Shown: positions 17,009 through 24,928, numbered from the stretch's first letter. The stretch: DNA of 64,000 nucleotides from Nocardia aurea (GCF_003123685.1 NZ_QCYJ01000103.1:744001-808000), one strand, 5' to 3'. Numbers and translations: made by a program. The notes: generated by a model from the sequence alone, not told the origin.

Positions 17009-18328
17009 ATGACCGCTGACGACCACGTCTTCTATCCGTGGAGTGTTCAGGGTGGGCCGAATCCGGTGGCGATCACCGGGGCCTCGGGTTCCTGGTTCTG
17101 GGACGAGAACGGTAAGCGCTATCTCGATTTCTCCTCGCAGCTGGTCAATGTCAATATCGGCCATCAGCATCCGGATCTGATCGAGGCGATCGTCGCGCAG
17201 GCTCGCGAACTGACGACCATCTCGCCCACCGTCGGCAATCGCGCCCGCAGCGAATTGGCCCGGCTGATCGTGGAACGCGCACCCGGCGACCTGAACCGGG
17301 TGCTGTTCACCACCGGCGGCGCCGAAGCCGTCGAACACGCGGTGCGGTTGGCGCGCAGTTTCACCGGCCGCACCAAGATGCTCGCGGCCTACCGCTCCTA
17401 TCACGGCGGCACCGGGGTGGCGATCGGACTGACCGGGGAACCGCGCCGCTGGGGCGCGGAACCCACGAATGTGGACGTGGTCCGATTCTTCGGGCCGTAT
17501 CCCTACCGGTCACCGTGGGATACGACGACCCAGGAGGAGGAGACCGCCGCGGCGCTGAAACATCTGCGGCAGGTCATCGAACTGGAAGGCCCGGCCGATA
17601 TCGCCGGACTCATCCTGGAAACGGTGGTCGGCACCAACGGCGTGCTCGTCCCCCCGCCCGGCTATCTGGCCGGGGTGCGCGCGCTGTGCGACGAATTCGG
17701 CATCGTCTACATCGCCGACGAGGTGATGGTCGGATTCGGCCGGGTCGGGGAGTGGTTCGCGGTGGACGCGTTCGGTGTCGCACCCGATCTCATCACCTTC
17801 GCCAAGGGCGTGAACTCCGGGTATGTGCCGCTGGGCGGCGTCGTGATCGCCGAGCGCATCGCCCAGCGTTACGACCGGACGCTGTACCCGGGCGGTCTCA
17901 CCTACGCCGGTCATCCGCTGGCCTGCGCGGCCGGGGTGGCGTCCATCGCCATCTTCGAACGCGAGGGCATTCTCGATCACGTGCGGTCGGTGGGCGCCGA
18001 CGTCCTCGGCAAGGGACTACGGGAGCTGTCCGCGCGCCATCCCGGTGTCGGCGAGGTCCGGGGTCTCGGCTTCTTCTGGGCGCTCGAGTTGGTCCGCGAC
18101 CCGCGCACCCGCGAACCCCTGATCCCGTTCGCGGCCGCGGGCGCCGCGGCCGAGCCCATGGCCGTGATCACCGCCGCGGCGAAGGAACGCGGACTGTGGC
18201 CGTTCAACGCGGGCAATCGGTTCCAGATCGCCCCGCCGCTGACGACCTCCGCCGAGGAGATCCGCACCGGACTCGACATCGTCGACGCCGTGCTCGAGAT
18301 CGCCGACGACTACGTCGAGACGAGGTGA
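17009..18328 (+). CDS. Class III PLP aminotransferase (omega-amino acid / beta-alanine type)
   Basis: 439 residues. The PLP lysine is Lys266 (LITFAKGVNSGYVPLGG) and the pyridine-nitrogen Asp is Asp237 (YIADEVMVGFGR); GHQHPDLIEAI near the N-terminus is typical. In this operon it would convert beta-alanine, the product of the nitrilase, to malonate semialdehyde. It starts one base after the lipoprotein gene stop. The family also contains ornithine and GABA aminotransferases, so substrate is inferred from context. Confidence 0.87.
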   Translation: MTADDHVFYPWSVQGGPNPVAITGASGSWFWDENGKRYLDFSSQLVNVNIGHQHPDLIEAIVAQARELTTISPTVGNRARSELARLIVERAPGDLNRVLFTTGGAEAVEHAVRLARSFTGRTKMLAAYRSYHGGTGVAIGLTGEPRRWGAEPTNVDVVRFFGPYPYRSPWDTTTQEEETAAALKHLRQVIELEGPADIAGLILETVVGTNGVLVPPPGYLAGVRALCDEFGIVYIADEVMVGFGRVGEWFAVDAFGVAPDLITFAKGVNSGYVPLGGVVIAERIAQRYDRTLYPGGLTYAGHPLACAAGVASIAIFEREGILDHVRSVGADVLGKGLRELSARHPGVGEVRGLGFFWALELVRDPRTREPLIPFAAAGAAAEPMAVITAAAKERGLWPFNAGNRFQIAPPLTTSAEEIRTGLDIVDAVLEIADDYVETR

Positions 18329-18342
18329 CGGCGCGATTCGGC

Positions 18343-18372
18343 GGCCGTCTCGCGCACCTCTAGGCTGGTGCC
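18343..18372 (+). promoter_or_regulatory. Leaderless promoter of the ArsC-like gene
   Basis: TAGGCT (-10, 18361-18366) followed by 6 nt and ATG 18373. A weak TTCGGC sits 18 nt upstream. The arrangement fits leaderless transcription. Confidence 0.4.
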
Positions 18373-18741
18373 ATGACAGCTGGGCAGACCGAGATCTGGC
18401 ACAACCCGCGGTGCACCAAGAGCCGTAACGCCACGGCACGCCTCGACGAGGTCGGTGTCGAGTACACGGTGCGCAAATACCTCGACGACCCGCCCACCGC
18501 CGACGAACTGCGCGCGGTATTGGATCGCCTCGGCGCCGAACCCTGGGACATCACCCGCACCGGCGAACAGATCGCGAAGGATCTCGACATGTCGAGCTGG
18601 GGCAGGACCCCCGCCGACCGGAATCGCTGGATCGAGGCGCTGGCCGCCAACCCGAAACTGATCCAGCGCCCGATCGTCCTGACCGCCGACGGCGCGGCCG
18701 TGGTCGCGCGCACCGACGAGGCACTGCGTTCCCTGGGCTGA
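18373..18741 (+). CDS. ArsC/Spx-family thioredoxin-fold reductase
   Basis: 122 residues, the usual length of glutaredoxin-type arsenate reductases. The catalytic Cys14 lies in NPRCTKSRNA, and the C-terminal signature NPKLIQRPIVL carries the conserved arginine of the family. Genuine arsenate reduction is not proven, since many YffB/ArsC-like proteins of this type have other roles and no ars genes are adjacent. It is the last clear host gene before the phage-type region. Confidence 0.85.
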   Translation: MTAGQTEIWHNPRCTKSRNATARLDEVGVEYTVRKYLDDPPTADELRAVLDRLGAEPWDITRTGEQIAKDLDMSSWGRTPADRNRWIEALAANPKLIQRPIVLTADGAAVVARTDEALRSLG

Positions 18742-18892
18742 GAGTGATCGGGGGCGGTCGGCGGTGGTCGCGACTTCCCGGAAACGGTTATCGCGACCGG
18801 ATTCTCGAGGATCCCCCGGTCGGGAGTGCTCGGCGCTGCCGTTTGATCTAGTGTCGCGAGCTATGAAGGTACGTATCCGTATGGGGTAACTG

Positions 18893-19045
18893 TGACCTGC
18901 GGTTATAGGTAAAAATAGGGTGCCTGACCTGCGGTTTCGTTGATTCGACAACACCTGAGAACCCACCTGTAACCACCTCTCTCCACGGTAGTCTCGGGCT
19001 CAAAGTGACACTCAAAGTGACACTTTTGCCACCTCTTGCCACCTC
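18893..19045 (+). repeat. Cluster of short direct repeats at the element end
   Basis: Three repeat pairs lie in 150 bp. TGACCTGCGGTT is at 18893-18904 and 18925-18936. TCAAAGTGACAC is in exact tandem at 19000-19011 and 19012-19023. TTGCCACCTC is in exact tandem at 19026-19035 and 19036-19045. Such clusters resemble arm-type and Xis sites flanking phage attachment cores. Confidence 0.6.
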
Positions 19046-19072
19046 GATTTCGGGGGTTCCTGGCGTCGCCTG

Positions 19073-19123
19073 AAGCGGCCCTCGGATGCGGTTTCCAGCC
19101 CATCCGAGGGCCGCTTCTTTTCT
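19073..19123 (+). terminator. Strong rho-independent terminator
   Basis: Perfect 16-bp stem (AAGCGGCCCTCGGATG at 19073-19088 with its complement at 19101-19116), 12-nt loop, then CTTTTCT. It would stop rightward transcripts at the start of the phage region or, in a circular phage, transcripts from its far end. Confidence 0.8.
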
Positions 19124-19236
19124 GTCTCCAGCCGTCGACCCCACCCCCTTGCGTCTGCGTGTCGAATCTTGGACGCGCCGACGACTTTTGAACCCCGGCG
19201 ACATTCCAGCAAACTCCCCAGTGTCAATAACTGAAA

Positions 19237-19273
19237 TTACACCAGAGTGGATGTGATGCGATATGATGTAAGT
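19237..19273 (+). promoter_or_regulatory. Phage promoter with TGATGTAA-type element, leftmost operon
   Basis: TTACAC (19237-19242) and TATGATGTAAG (19262-19272) form a diverged inverted repeat that overlaps a -10 box TATGAT. It sits 28 bp before the first phage gene and is one member of the repeated element described in the findings. Confidence 0.5.
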
Positions 19274-19300
19274 CTATCCGATCCGAAGGGACTTCTAGCC

Positions 19301-19618
19301 ATGCCCGATCTCGACCCCGCCAGCATCGAACCGAGAGCCGATATCCCGCGAGTGTGCAACGACGAACTGCGTTACCTCGCAAGCAGTGGCGCTCACATCA
19401 GCTCGGAGGCAACCCGGTCGCTCACTGCCGAGCTGCTTGCCGCCCGCGAGCAAATTGCCGAGGCCCGTACCGCGTTCTCCCGCCTTCGAGGGCTCACCTT
19501 CCCTCGTGGCGGCGGGGAGTACGAGCACGACCACGGAATCCTCGAAGGCCACGACGCTTGCCCCGCTTGCTGGGTCGAAGACATTCACAATGCAATGAAG
19601 GGCAATGCCGATGTCTGA
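19301..19618 (+). CDS. Hypothetical phage protein, first gene of the element
   Basis: 105 residues; ATG 19301 follows GAAGGGA at good spacing. The central part (about 30-60) is helical with coiled-coil character (TAELLAAREQIAEARTAF). The end carries His and Cys residues (HDHGILEGHDACPAC), hinting at a small metal site. Family unknown. It shares its general style with the coiled-coil gene at 20567. Confidence 0.7.
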   Translation: MPDLDPASIEPRADIPRVCNDELRYLASSGAHISSEATRSLTAELLAAREQIAEARTAFSRLRGLTFPRGGGEYEHDHGILEGHDACPACWVEDIHNAMKGNADV

Positions 19619-19958
19619 CACCTCCGAACTCCTCGCCGACGTCCTCAAGGAGGAGGGCGACCGCGAGTCGTTGCTCCAGCCTCGGCGCAACACCTACTGG
19701 CTGCCGATCGCCGAACGAGTGGTCGAGCGAGGCTGGCGTCCACCGCCGCGCCTGATCGAGACCGTAGACCAATTGTCGGCGCTACCTATCCATGCGGTCG
19801 TGCACGACGGGCGCAGGGCCTACAGCCATCAGGGCGGTGGTTGGTGGATCGCCCCGGGATTCTTCGGGTCGATGCATAGCGAAACAGTCTTGGAATCCGA
19901 CCTGGACGGAATCGCCTCCGTGCCAGTCGCCGTCATTTGGGAGACAAACAATGAGTGA
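19611..19958 (+). CDS. Hypothetical phage protein
   Basis: 115 residues. ATG 19611 is preferred over the in-frame ATG 19605, which is too close to the AGGG site. The middle contains ADVLKEEGDRESL and HAVVHDGRRAYSHQGGGWW. No recognised fold. Overlaps the previous gene by 8 bp. Confidence 0.65.
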   Translation: MSDTSELLADVLKEEGDRESLLQPRRNTYWLPIAERVVERGWRPPPRLIETVDQLSALPIHAVVHDGRRAYSHQGGGWWIAPGFFGSMHSETVLESDLDGIASVPVAVIWETNNE

Positions 19959-20220
19959 GACCCAGAACGACATCGCGGCCGAGATGTTCGAGCCGCACAT
20001 CGACACCCTGCGACGACTGCGCGAAGAGGGTAAAGGAATGCTGCTCGTCGCGGTCTTCCATCCCGACGGCAACCGGGCGTCGGATATCGTCGCGGACCTC
20101 AAGCCCGAGTGCCTGGATCCCGCCTACTTCAAAACGATGTATCTGGACGTCATCGGAATCGCGGTCGGGGAGCGGGTTGCGCGGTGGGCCAGCGAAGACG
20201 CCGAGGGTGGGCAGGAGTAG
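19951..20220 (+). CDS. Hypothetical phage protein, paralogous to the gene at 58024
   Basis: 89 residues. The segment LLVAVFHPDGNRASDIVADL followed by a C-terminal VGERVARWASEDAE resembles the product at 58024 (FKFIVYHPDGLRLVDV and AAQKWASEDQ). The two are likely paralogues at opposite ends of the early region. Function unknown. Confidence 0.65.
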   Translation: MSETQNDIAAEMFEPHIDTLRRLREEGKGMLLVAVFHPDGNRASDIVADLKPECLDPAYFKTMYLDVIGIAVGERVARWASEDAEGGQE

Positions 20221-20222
20221 CG

Positions 20223-20570
20223 GTGAAGCGCCTCCTGCTTTCTGTTGCCGCCCTGCTGGCATTGACTGCGTGCGGCTCCGACCTTCCCAGCGAGTTCGAG
20301 TCGGGGATGGTCGTCAAGAAGACCTTCACCCCGGAAGCGACTTACCCGCTGTCGATCCCTGTCTCGTGCGGCCAAAACTGCACCACCACGATCACGACGA
20401 TGGAGTATGTGCCGCCGTCGTACACGATCACGGTCGCGTGGGAATCGTCGTCGGGCTGGCGCGTGGACGAGATGACCGTGGAGATATCGACTTACGAGGA
20501 TTTGGACCTGGGCGACGTCTACCCGCGCTCTGGTCCTGCCGTGCCGACTGCAAGCGGTGAGCATCGATGA
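20223..20570 (+). CDS. Phage-encoded lipoprotein
   Basis: 115 residues from GTG 20223. A clear lipoprotein signal (KRLLLSVAALLALTACGS, lipobox LTAC) directs it to the outer face of the cytoplasmic membrane. The mature part is Thr/Ser-rich with paired cysteines (SCGQNCTTT), suggesting a small beta-fold. Surface lipoproteins made by temperate phages often block superinfection; that role is inference only. Confidence 0.78.
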   Translation: MKRLLLSVAALLALTACGSDLPSEFESGMVVKKTFTPEATYPLSIPVSCGQNCTTTITTMEYVPPSYTITVAWESSSGWRVDEMTVEISTYEDLDLGDVYPRSGPAVPTASGEHR

Positions 20571-20887
20571 CTGACCACCTGAGCGATGAGCGTCTGCATG
20601 CACTCCGTGACGACAAGGCCATCTGCACCAATGCGGGGGAGCGGTCCATGGCCGCCGAACTGATCGAGGCTCGCGCCTACATCGCCGAGCTGGAGGCCGA
20701 GTTCGCCGAGCTTCCTGCCATCGCCCGCCGCATGAACGAGCACATCAACGAACTCGCCGCCCAGAAACTGCAGATCGCTGGCGAATACCTCGGCGTCCTG
20801 GATCACCTTGTTGGTTGCGGCTACCTCCCGCAGGTCGTCATTGATGACGCCATCGCCGCCGTTCGAGAGGAGGCCGACCGTGGCTAA
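20567..20887 (+). CDS. Hypothetical helical phage protein
   Basis: 106 residues, ATG overlapping the lipoprotein stop (ATGA). Residues about 25-75 form a long amphipathic, coiled-coil-like helix (ELIEARAYIAELEAEFAEL). Family not recognised. Confidence 0.65.
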   Translation: MTDHLSDERLHALRDDKAICTNAGERSMAAELIEARAYIAELEAEFAELPAIARRMNEHINELAAQKLQIAGEYLGVLDHLVGCGYLPQVVIDDAIAAVREEADRG

Positions 20888-21113
20888 GGCCAACGCAAGG
20901 CGTGAGCACTGGACCGAGGCCGCCGAGCGCGTCGGTAGCGACTCGTACTTCCTGCTCGGTGAGGACGAGGACGGGAACCTGTGCGCGGCGACCCTCCGAG
21001 GGGACTGGTACGGCCCAATCAAGTGGTGGAACCCGCTGCACTGGCTGGCCTATCTCGGGTCGCGAATCACAGGCCGTCTCGTCTGGCTTGAGCGAGGAGA
21101 CAGCTGTGGCTGA
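20880..21113 (+). CDS. Hypothetical phage protein
   Basis: 77 residues from GTG 20880, overlapping its neighbours by 8 bp on each side. It ends with an aromatic, mildly hydrophobic stretch (IKWWNPLHWLAYLGSRITGRLVWL) that could sit at the membrane surface. Unknown function. Confidence 0.55.
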   Translation: MAKANARREHWTEAAERVGSDSYFLLGEDEDGNLCAATLRGDWYGPIKWWNPLHWLAYLGSRITGRLVWLERGDSCG

Positions 21114-21363
21114 CTGGATCTCCGACGAGCAGTTGACGGAGTGGGCCGAGTACGCCCGCTACCCGGACGGCGACGACACGCACCGCCTGGTCAGAGAACT
21201 CGTGAAGCTGCGGCAACTCGTCGCCGTTTTCGCCAGCGATGATCCGTGCCAATTCGACCATCACGGCAATTGCCAAGGACACAACATGATCTTGGAGCCT
21301 GGCGAGATGTGCCCACAGGCGGAAGCGCGTCAGTATCTCGCGGGAGTGAGCGGTGATGAGTGA
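21106..21363 (+). CDS. Hypothetical phage protein with Cys/His cluster
   Basis: 85 residues from GTG 21106. The N-terminal half is acidic and helical. The C-terminal half has CQFDHHGNCQGHNM and EMCPQAEAR, a possible metal site, a pattern seen in short phage proteins next to DUF4326 genes. Function unknown. Confidence 0.6.
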   Translation: MADWISDEQLTEWAEYARYPDGDDTHRLVRELVKLRQLVAVFASDDPCQFDHHGNCQGHNMILEPGEMCPQAEARQYLAGVSGDE

Positions 21364-21619
21364 ATTGATCGGCACCGATTCGCGCCAGTGGCGGCATCTC
21401 TCGAACGACACCGTCTGGCCCGTGCTTGAACACGACGACACCATCGACAGCGTGGCATGGCGACTCATCCACGCCCCCGAATATGCGACCCGCGGCGACA
21501 TCCTGTTCGCGGCCTCGGTGATGTCCGCCTACGAACACCTCATCTACCACGCTGATCGGCAGACCGTCGCGCTCGTGCGGCACGAACTTCGGGAAGGGAT
21601 GGCTGAACGCGATGCCTAG
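21353..21619 (+). CDS. Hypothetical phage protein
   Basis: 88 residues; GTG 21353 or ATG 21356 are both possible. Helical, with WRLIHAPEYATRGDILFAASVMSAYEHL. No family recognised. Confidence 0.6.
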   Translation: MMSELIGTDSRQWRHLSNDTVWPVLEHDDTIDSVAWRLIHAPEYATRGDILFAASVMSAYEHLIYHADRQTVALVRHELREGMAERDA

Positions 21620-22025
21620 CCGAATCCAACGCAGCCGCAAGAAGGGGTGGCGGATGCCCAAGGGGGCGATTTACGTCGGTCGCCCGACAGCATGGGGGAA
21701 CCCATTCGCGGTAGGCGAGTTCTACGTCAACCGTGGCCCGTGGTCACGCACCGCGCCGTACCCTCGCAGCGGCCCCGAACAGGAACCCCGCTTGCGCACT
21801 GACGGATTCGGCCGTCCTTACGAGGAGTTCGTCGCCAAGGTTCGCGATCGAGCGCACGCCGTCGAACTGTTCACGGCCCACATCAGCTATGAGGATGTCG
21901 GCGTCTGGGATCCGAAAGAGATCCGTTACTGGCTCGGCGACAGCGATCTCGTCTGCTGGTGCCCTCTGGCGGAACCGTGTCACGCCGACCTGCTGCTTCA
22001 TATTGCGGCGGGAGGGGAGATCTGA
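21612..22025 (+). CDS. DUF4326 domain protein
   Basis: 137 residues. The N-terminal MPSRIQRSRKKGWRMPKGA and IYVGRPTAWGNPFAVG, and the C-terminal CWCPLAEPCHADLLL, are the signature of DUF4326, frequent in actinophages. The cysteines and histidine near the end suggest a metal or catalytic site. Biochemical role unknown. Overlaps the preceding gene by 8 bp. Confidence 0.85.
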   Translation: MPSRIQRSRKKGWRMPKGAIYVGRPTAWGNPFAVGEFYVNRGPWSRTAPYPRSGPEQEPRLRTDGFGRPYEEFVAKVRDRAHAVELFTAHISYEDVGVWDPKEIRYWLGDSDLVCWCPLAEPCHADLLLHIAAGGEI

Positions 22026-22222
22026 TGGAACTGGAACTGACTTCACTGAAATGCGCTGTGTGCCTGTACTCCGACGACGTCGAGAAGGTCGAATTGGCTG
22101 TGAGTGTTGTTCGTGGCTATGCCGTTTGCGATGACCACATGAATCTGTTCGCCGACGACTTGGCGATGATCACCGAGGTATTGCATCGACGGAAACGGGA
22201 AGAACAAGCGCGAGGCTGGTGA
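22025..22222 (+). CDS. Hypothetical zinc-ribbon-like protein
   Basis: 65 residues. A CxxC (KCAVC) near residue 10 and a later CDDH pattern are consistent with one zinc site. Last gene of the leftmost rightward operon; it converges on the reverse membrane-protein gene two bases later. Confidence 0.65.
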   Translation: MELELTSLKCAVCLYSDDVEKVELAVSVVRGYAVCDDHMNLFADDLAMITEVLHRRKREEQARGW

Positions 22223-22224
22223 GA

Positions 22225-22917
22225 TTAGGCGCGGGCAATTTTGCGCCTATGTCTCAATTCCACTATCCACCCCCGGAACCCGCCCAGCGACACCGCCAAC
22301 AAGATCGGCACCGAGAAAGCCGCCAACTGCCCGTCATACCGATCCTGCACAGCGACAGCCGAATCCGTCATCAACACAATCGTGATCACCGCCGACGCGA
22401 TCACCGCCAAACCGACCACCCAAATAGTGATCATCGGCAAACGCCACATCTTCCGCGTCGTGTACAAAATCACCACACCCACCGACAAAGCGATGATCGT
22501 CGTCAAACCTTGATACACGACCGAGCCGGGCAGCTGGCGGGCACCGAAATCCGACGCCACCAGCTCCGCGGGCACGAACGCGATGCAGTAGGCAACCCAC
22601 ATGCGCAACCACTTCGGGTCCGGATGATCGCGCGACGGATGCCAGCGCACACAGATCGCCCCGAACAGGCAGCAGCCGAGAGCCCCCAGCCACGCGTGCA
22701 GCAGATCGCTGATGTTCGCGACACCCAGTGCGTCATCCAGTCGCGGACCCCATGCAGGCACCTGTACCGCGTAAGTAGCAGCGACAGCGAATATGCCCGC
22801 AGTTAGCAGACGTTGACCAGCCGGATCGTATCTTTCTCCGGGCAGCGGTTGCCGAGTGCGCCAAATAGTGAGCCGAGAGAGAGCTACGGCGGTAGCTAAG
22901 GCAACGAGGTACTGCAT
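22225..22917 (-). CDS. Multispan membrane protein paired with an XRE regulator
   Basis: 230 residues with about six hydrophobic segments and a short basic tail (ELRHRRKIARA). The loop with HAWLGALGCCLFGAICVRWHPS recalls the actinobacterial MAB_1171c-type putative transporters that accompany XRE regulators, but this protein is shorter and the assignment is uncertain. It lies directly downstream of the XRE gene at 23278 and opposite to all neighbours, so the two form a small reverse-strand cassette. Confidence 0.7.
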   Translation of the reverse strand: MQYLVALATAVALSRLTIWRTRQPLPGERYDPAGQRLLTAGIFAVAATYAVQVPAWGPRLDDALGVANISDLLHAWLGALGCCLFGAICVRWHPSRDHPDPKWLRMWVAYCIAFVPAELVASDFGARQLPGSVVYQGLTTIIALSVGVVILYTTRKMWRLPMITIWVVGLAVIASAVITIVLMTDSAVAVQDRYDGQLAAFSVPILLAVSLGGFRGWIVELRHRRKIARA

Positions 22918-22975
22918 ACGCGCAGAGTAACCCCGTCATCCGACTGTTAACACAATGTTGCGCAATCTTGCACTA

Positions 22976-23278
22976 TCAGCCGCCAAGCGCAGACATCCAC
23001 GAGTCACCGCCAGGATCTTCCTTTTCCCTGGTAGTAACTGTCGCAGCCTCTTTCTCAGCCTCGGCCTGCAACTCAGAAAGTGGGGCATCGAGTATGGCCG
23101 CGACCGCGATCTGATTCGCCAAAGTCCAGTCCCGCCCCTCCTGCTCCCTGCGCCGATACGACGACTTCGACATGCCGAGGCGCTCCCACATCTCCTGCTG
23201 GCTCAAACCGGCCTCTCTTCGCCGTCGAGCGATCACGCGCCCAAACGCACGCTGTAGTTCCTGCTGGTGCCGTTCCAC
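22976..23278 (-). CDS. XRE-family helix-turn-helix regulator
   Basis: 100 residues. The N-terminal HTH spans about 12-65 (FGRVIARRRREAGLSQQEMWERLGMSKSSYRRRE); the acidic-basic tail is probably flexible. GTG 23278 has AGGGTGAGG before it. First gene of the reverse cassette with the membrane protein. It may be a phage regulator or the sensor half of a defence or toxin pair. Confidence 0.8.
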   Translation of the reverse strand: MERHQQELQRAFGRVIARRRREAGLSQQEMWERLGMSKSSYRRREQEGRDWTLANQIAVAAILDAPLSELQAEAEKEAATVTTREKEDPGGDSWMSALGG

Positions 23279-23679
23279 GGCCTCACCCTAACGCTGCATA
23301 GCCCGAAACATGTGTTACCGACTCGTTGCGCAAACACGCGGCACACAAACCTTGCGGTACCCTCCTGACGGATACTAGGATTCCACTCAGTTGGATATAA
23401 CCGGATTGATACCCAAAATATTCGCGCCGACACAGACCGCCGTCGGGGACGGCAGAGTCGACACGAGAGACGCTTTCGATGAGGTAGGCGGCCCTTGGTG
23501 GACAAGTGAATGCACCCCAGACCCTGTTAGGGGTCTATGCATACCGGCGGCAACCAAGAACTGACGCAGCCGCACATTTGTCCAGTCCCGCGCCGACGTG
23601 CGCGCCTCTAGGCGAATCTCCGCAACACCCTTGTTATCCCGCCCACACGGGCGGCACTCGCGCACCCAAGGAACGCCCC
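23279..23679. other. Divergent non-coding region
   Basis: 401 bp between the XRE cassette and the rightward gene at 23680. It is AT-richer than its flanks in 23380-23420. It holds a short hairpin, AGACCCT-GTT-AGGGGTCT (about 23519-23536), and CCGCCCACACGGGCGG just before the next gene. It probably contains the promoters of both directions. Confidence 0.45.
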
Positions 23680-24174
23680 ATGAGCCAAAAACCGAAACCC
23701 CGCCCAATCAACTACATCGAATGCACCGCCACCGCCACCGCCGCAGACCTGCTCGTCGACTTCGACGTCCTCGGCATCCGCGAATGCAGGCCCGTTGGCA
23801 AACCCATCTGGTGGTACGACGACGACGACATCCTGTGCAAACAGATCGGGCAGATCAGCGTCAACGTCGACACGGGACTCGTGGAGATCTGGCCGGCAGG
23901 CGGTAACCACATGTATCCGATCGACCACGCCAACCTGCGCAGTCAAGGGATCGACGCCTTCCGTAACCCGCCCGCCGACAACGAGCAATGGTCACTCGGT
24001 CGAGTGGATGGCCGCGGCGAATACTGGGAATGCGCTATCTCGGTAGAGGTCGATCTGACGACCAGCAATGCGGCCAGGATCATCCGGTCCGCGCACAGGC
24101 GGGCGATGCATCAAGAACTGGCATTCGAGCAGCGGTACGTCGACACGACTGGCGGGCAAGGCTCCGCCGCATAA
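23680..24174 (+). CDS. Hypothetical phage protein
   Basis: 164 residues; ATG 23680 follows AAGGAACG. It begins with a basic proline-rich stretch, then alternates short hydrophobic and acidic runs (KPIWWYDDDDILCKQIGQI, VDTGLVEIWPAGGNHMYPI). It stands alone between two reverse regulators, a place where temperate phages often keep lysogeny-expressed genes. Family unknown. Confidence 0.65.
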   Translation: MSQKPKPRPINYIECTATATAADLLVDFDVLGIRECRPVGKPIWWYDDDDILCKQIGQISVNVDTGLVEIWPAGGNHMYPIDHANLRSQGIDAFRNPPADNEQWSLGRVDGRGEYWECAISVEVDLTTSNAARIIRSAHRRAMHQELAFEQRYVDTTGGQGSAA

Positions 24175-24190
24175 GGGGTGAGTGGGGATG

Positions 24191-24215
24191 GTGGGCCGAA
24201 ACGGGTCGAGCCCAC
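24191..24215. terminator. Hairpin between convergent genes
   Basis: GTGGGC (24191-24196) pairs with GCCCAC (24210-24215) between the convergent genes at 23680 and 24674. There is no T-run, so terminator function is tentative. Confidence 0.35.
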
Positions 24216-24227
24216 CCAGGGGGAATG

Positions 24228-24674
24228 TCAGCCTTGAGGTTTCGCGGAACGCCGCGCCTTCGTAGGCTTCTCGACCGGTTCTTCTACGGTCTCTACCGAT
24301 CTCACGTCAGGCTTGAGTCGCTTCTCTATTAGCGCGAGCACCTGACTGTTCGACATCTTCTCGGCGAGGCGGTCGACATCAACCACGTCGATCGGGTCCG
24401 CGGTCCAGCCCAACTGTTCCTCGGTGAAGTAGTTGGCGCGCTGGAGTACTTCGAGCGGCGGCCGACGAAACGCAGTGACTACACCCTGCACAGCGTCGAC
24501 ACCCGGGCGGATCCGGTCACGCTCCCACTGATACGGGGTGGACTGTGAGACACCGATGAACTTCGCCAGTTCGGGCACTGATTTGATGCGCGCCACATCC
24601 ATCAAACTTGCGATGTAGGGCCACCACTCGGGCGCTGGTGCGCTGGTGGAGTTTTTTCCTCTGGCGGCAGTCAT
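24228..24674 (-). CDS. XRE-type phage repressor candidate
   Basis: 148 residues. An HTH occupies about 25-70 (IKSVPELAKFIGVSQSTPYQWERDRIRPGVDAVQGVV), and the basic C-terminal tail ends in KPTKARRSAKPQG. There is no protease-type domain, so it would not be self-cleaved like lambda CI. It is transcribed away from the recombination/replication operon with a shared control region (24675-25025), the classical position of an immunity repressor. Confidence 0.75.
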   Translation of the reverse strand: MTAARGKNSTSAPAPEWWPYIASLMDVARIKSVPELAKFIGVSQSTPYQWERDRIRPGVDAVQGVVTAFRRPPLEVLQRANYFTEEQLGWTADPIDVVDVDRLAEKMSNSQVLALIEKRLKPDVRSVETVEEPVEKPTKARRSAKPQG

Positions 24675-24774
24675 GGTTGTGGCCCCTTCATGGCTCTACC
24701 CATCGGTACGGTGCACGGTCGGTGCAACTGATGTTACGACAGCGTAGGGCGTAATCGGAAGGGTGCAATGCGGT

Positions 24775-24792
24775 CGGACACGTGCGTGTCCG
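24775..24792. promoter_or_regulatory. Candidate operator palindrome
   Basis: CGGACACG-TG-CGTGTCCG, a perfect 8-bp inverted repeat around a 2-bp centre, located between the repressor gene and the rightward promoter. Confidence 0.55.
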
Positions 24793-24885
24793 CTAGTTAC
24801 GTCACCTAAGCACCAGCTCAGGCCGCATTTAAGTATGCCCTAAAAAACTTCGTCCGATGTGATCGCAACCATCGGGCGTGTCTAC

Positions 24886-24928
24886 TTGGATTACACGATA
24901 GCAAGACAATTATGGTGTAATCTAGATC
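24886..24928 (+). promoter_or_regulatory. Phage promoter with inverted GATTACAC / GTGTAATC element
   Basis: TTGGAT (24886-24891), 19-nt spacer, TATGGT (24911-24916). The boxes are overlapped by GATTACAC (24889-24896) and GTGTAATC (24915-24922), which are inverted copies. Same layout as the element at 50884. Confidence 0.6.

Larger units (their letters stand above)
18742..19300. other. Host/element junction region without genes
   Basis: 559 bp. The first 100 bp are GC-rich host-like DNA. From about 18850 the composition becomes AT-richer and is dominated by short repeats, a strong terminator and a promoter. Reading frames here lack ribosome sites and known motifs. I read it as one end of the integrated element (attL or an arm-site region); the exact crossover is not visible. 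Confidence 0.5.

Noticed and set aside
19140-19205. tRNA-like GGGGTTCAAAAGTCG on the minus strand near the element border
   Set aside because: No 5-bp T-stem around a 7-nt loop can be formed and no D or anticodon arm is present; only a loose CGCCG/CGGCG stem is seen.
22219-22806. Forward 195-codon frame rich in His/Arg/Gln
   Set aside because: Antisense to the membrane-protein gene, no ribosome site, unnatural composition.
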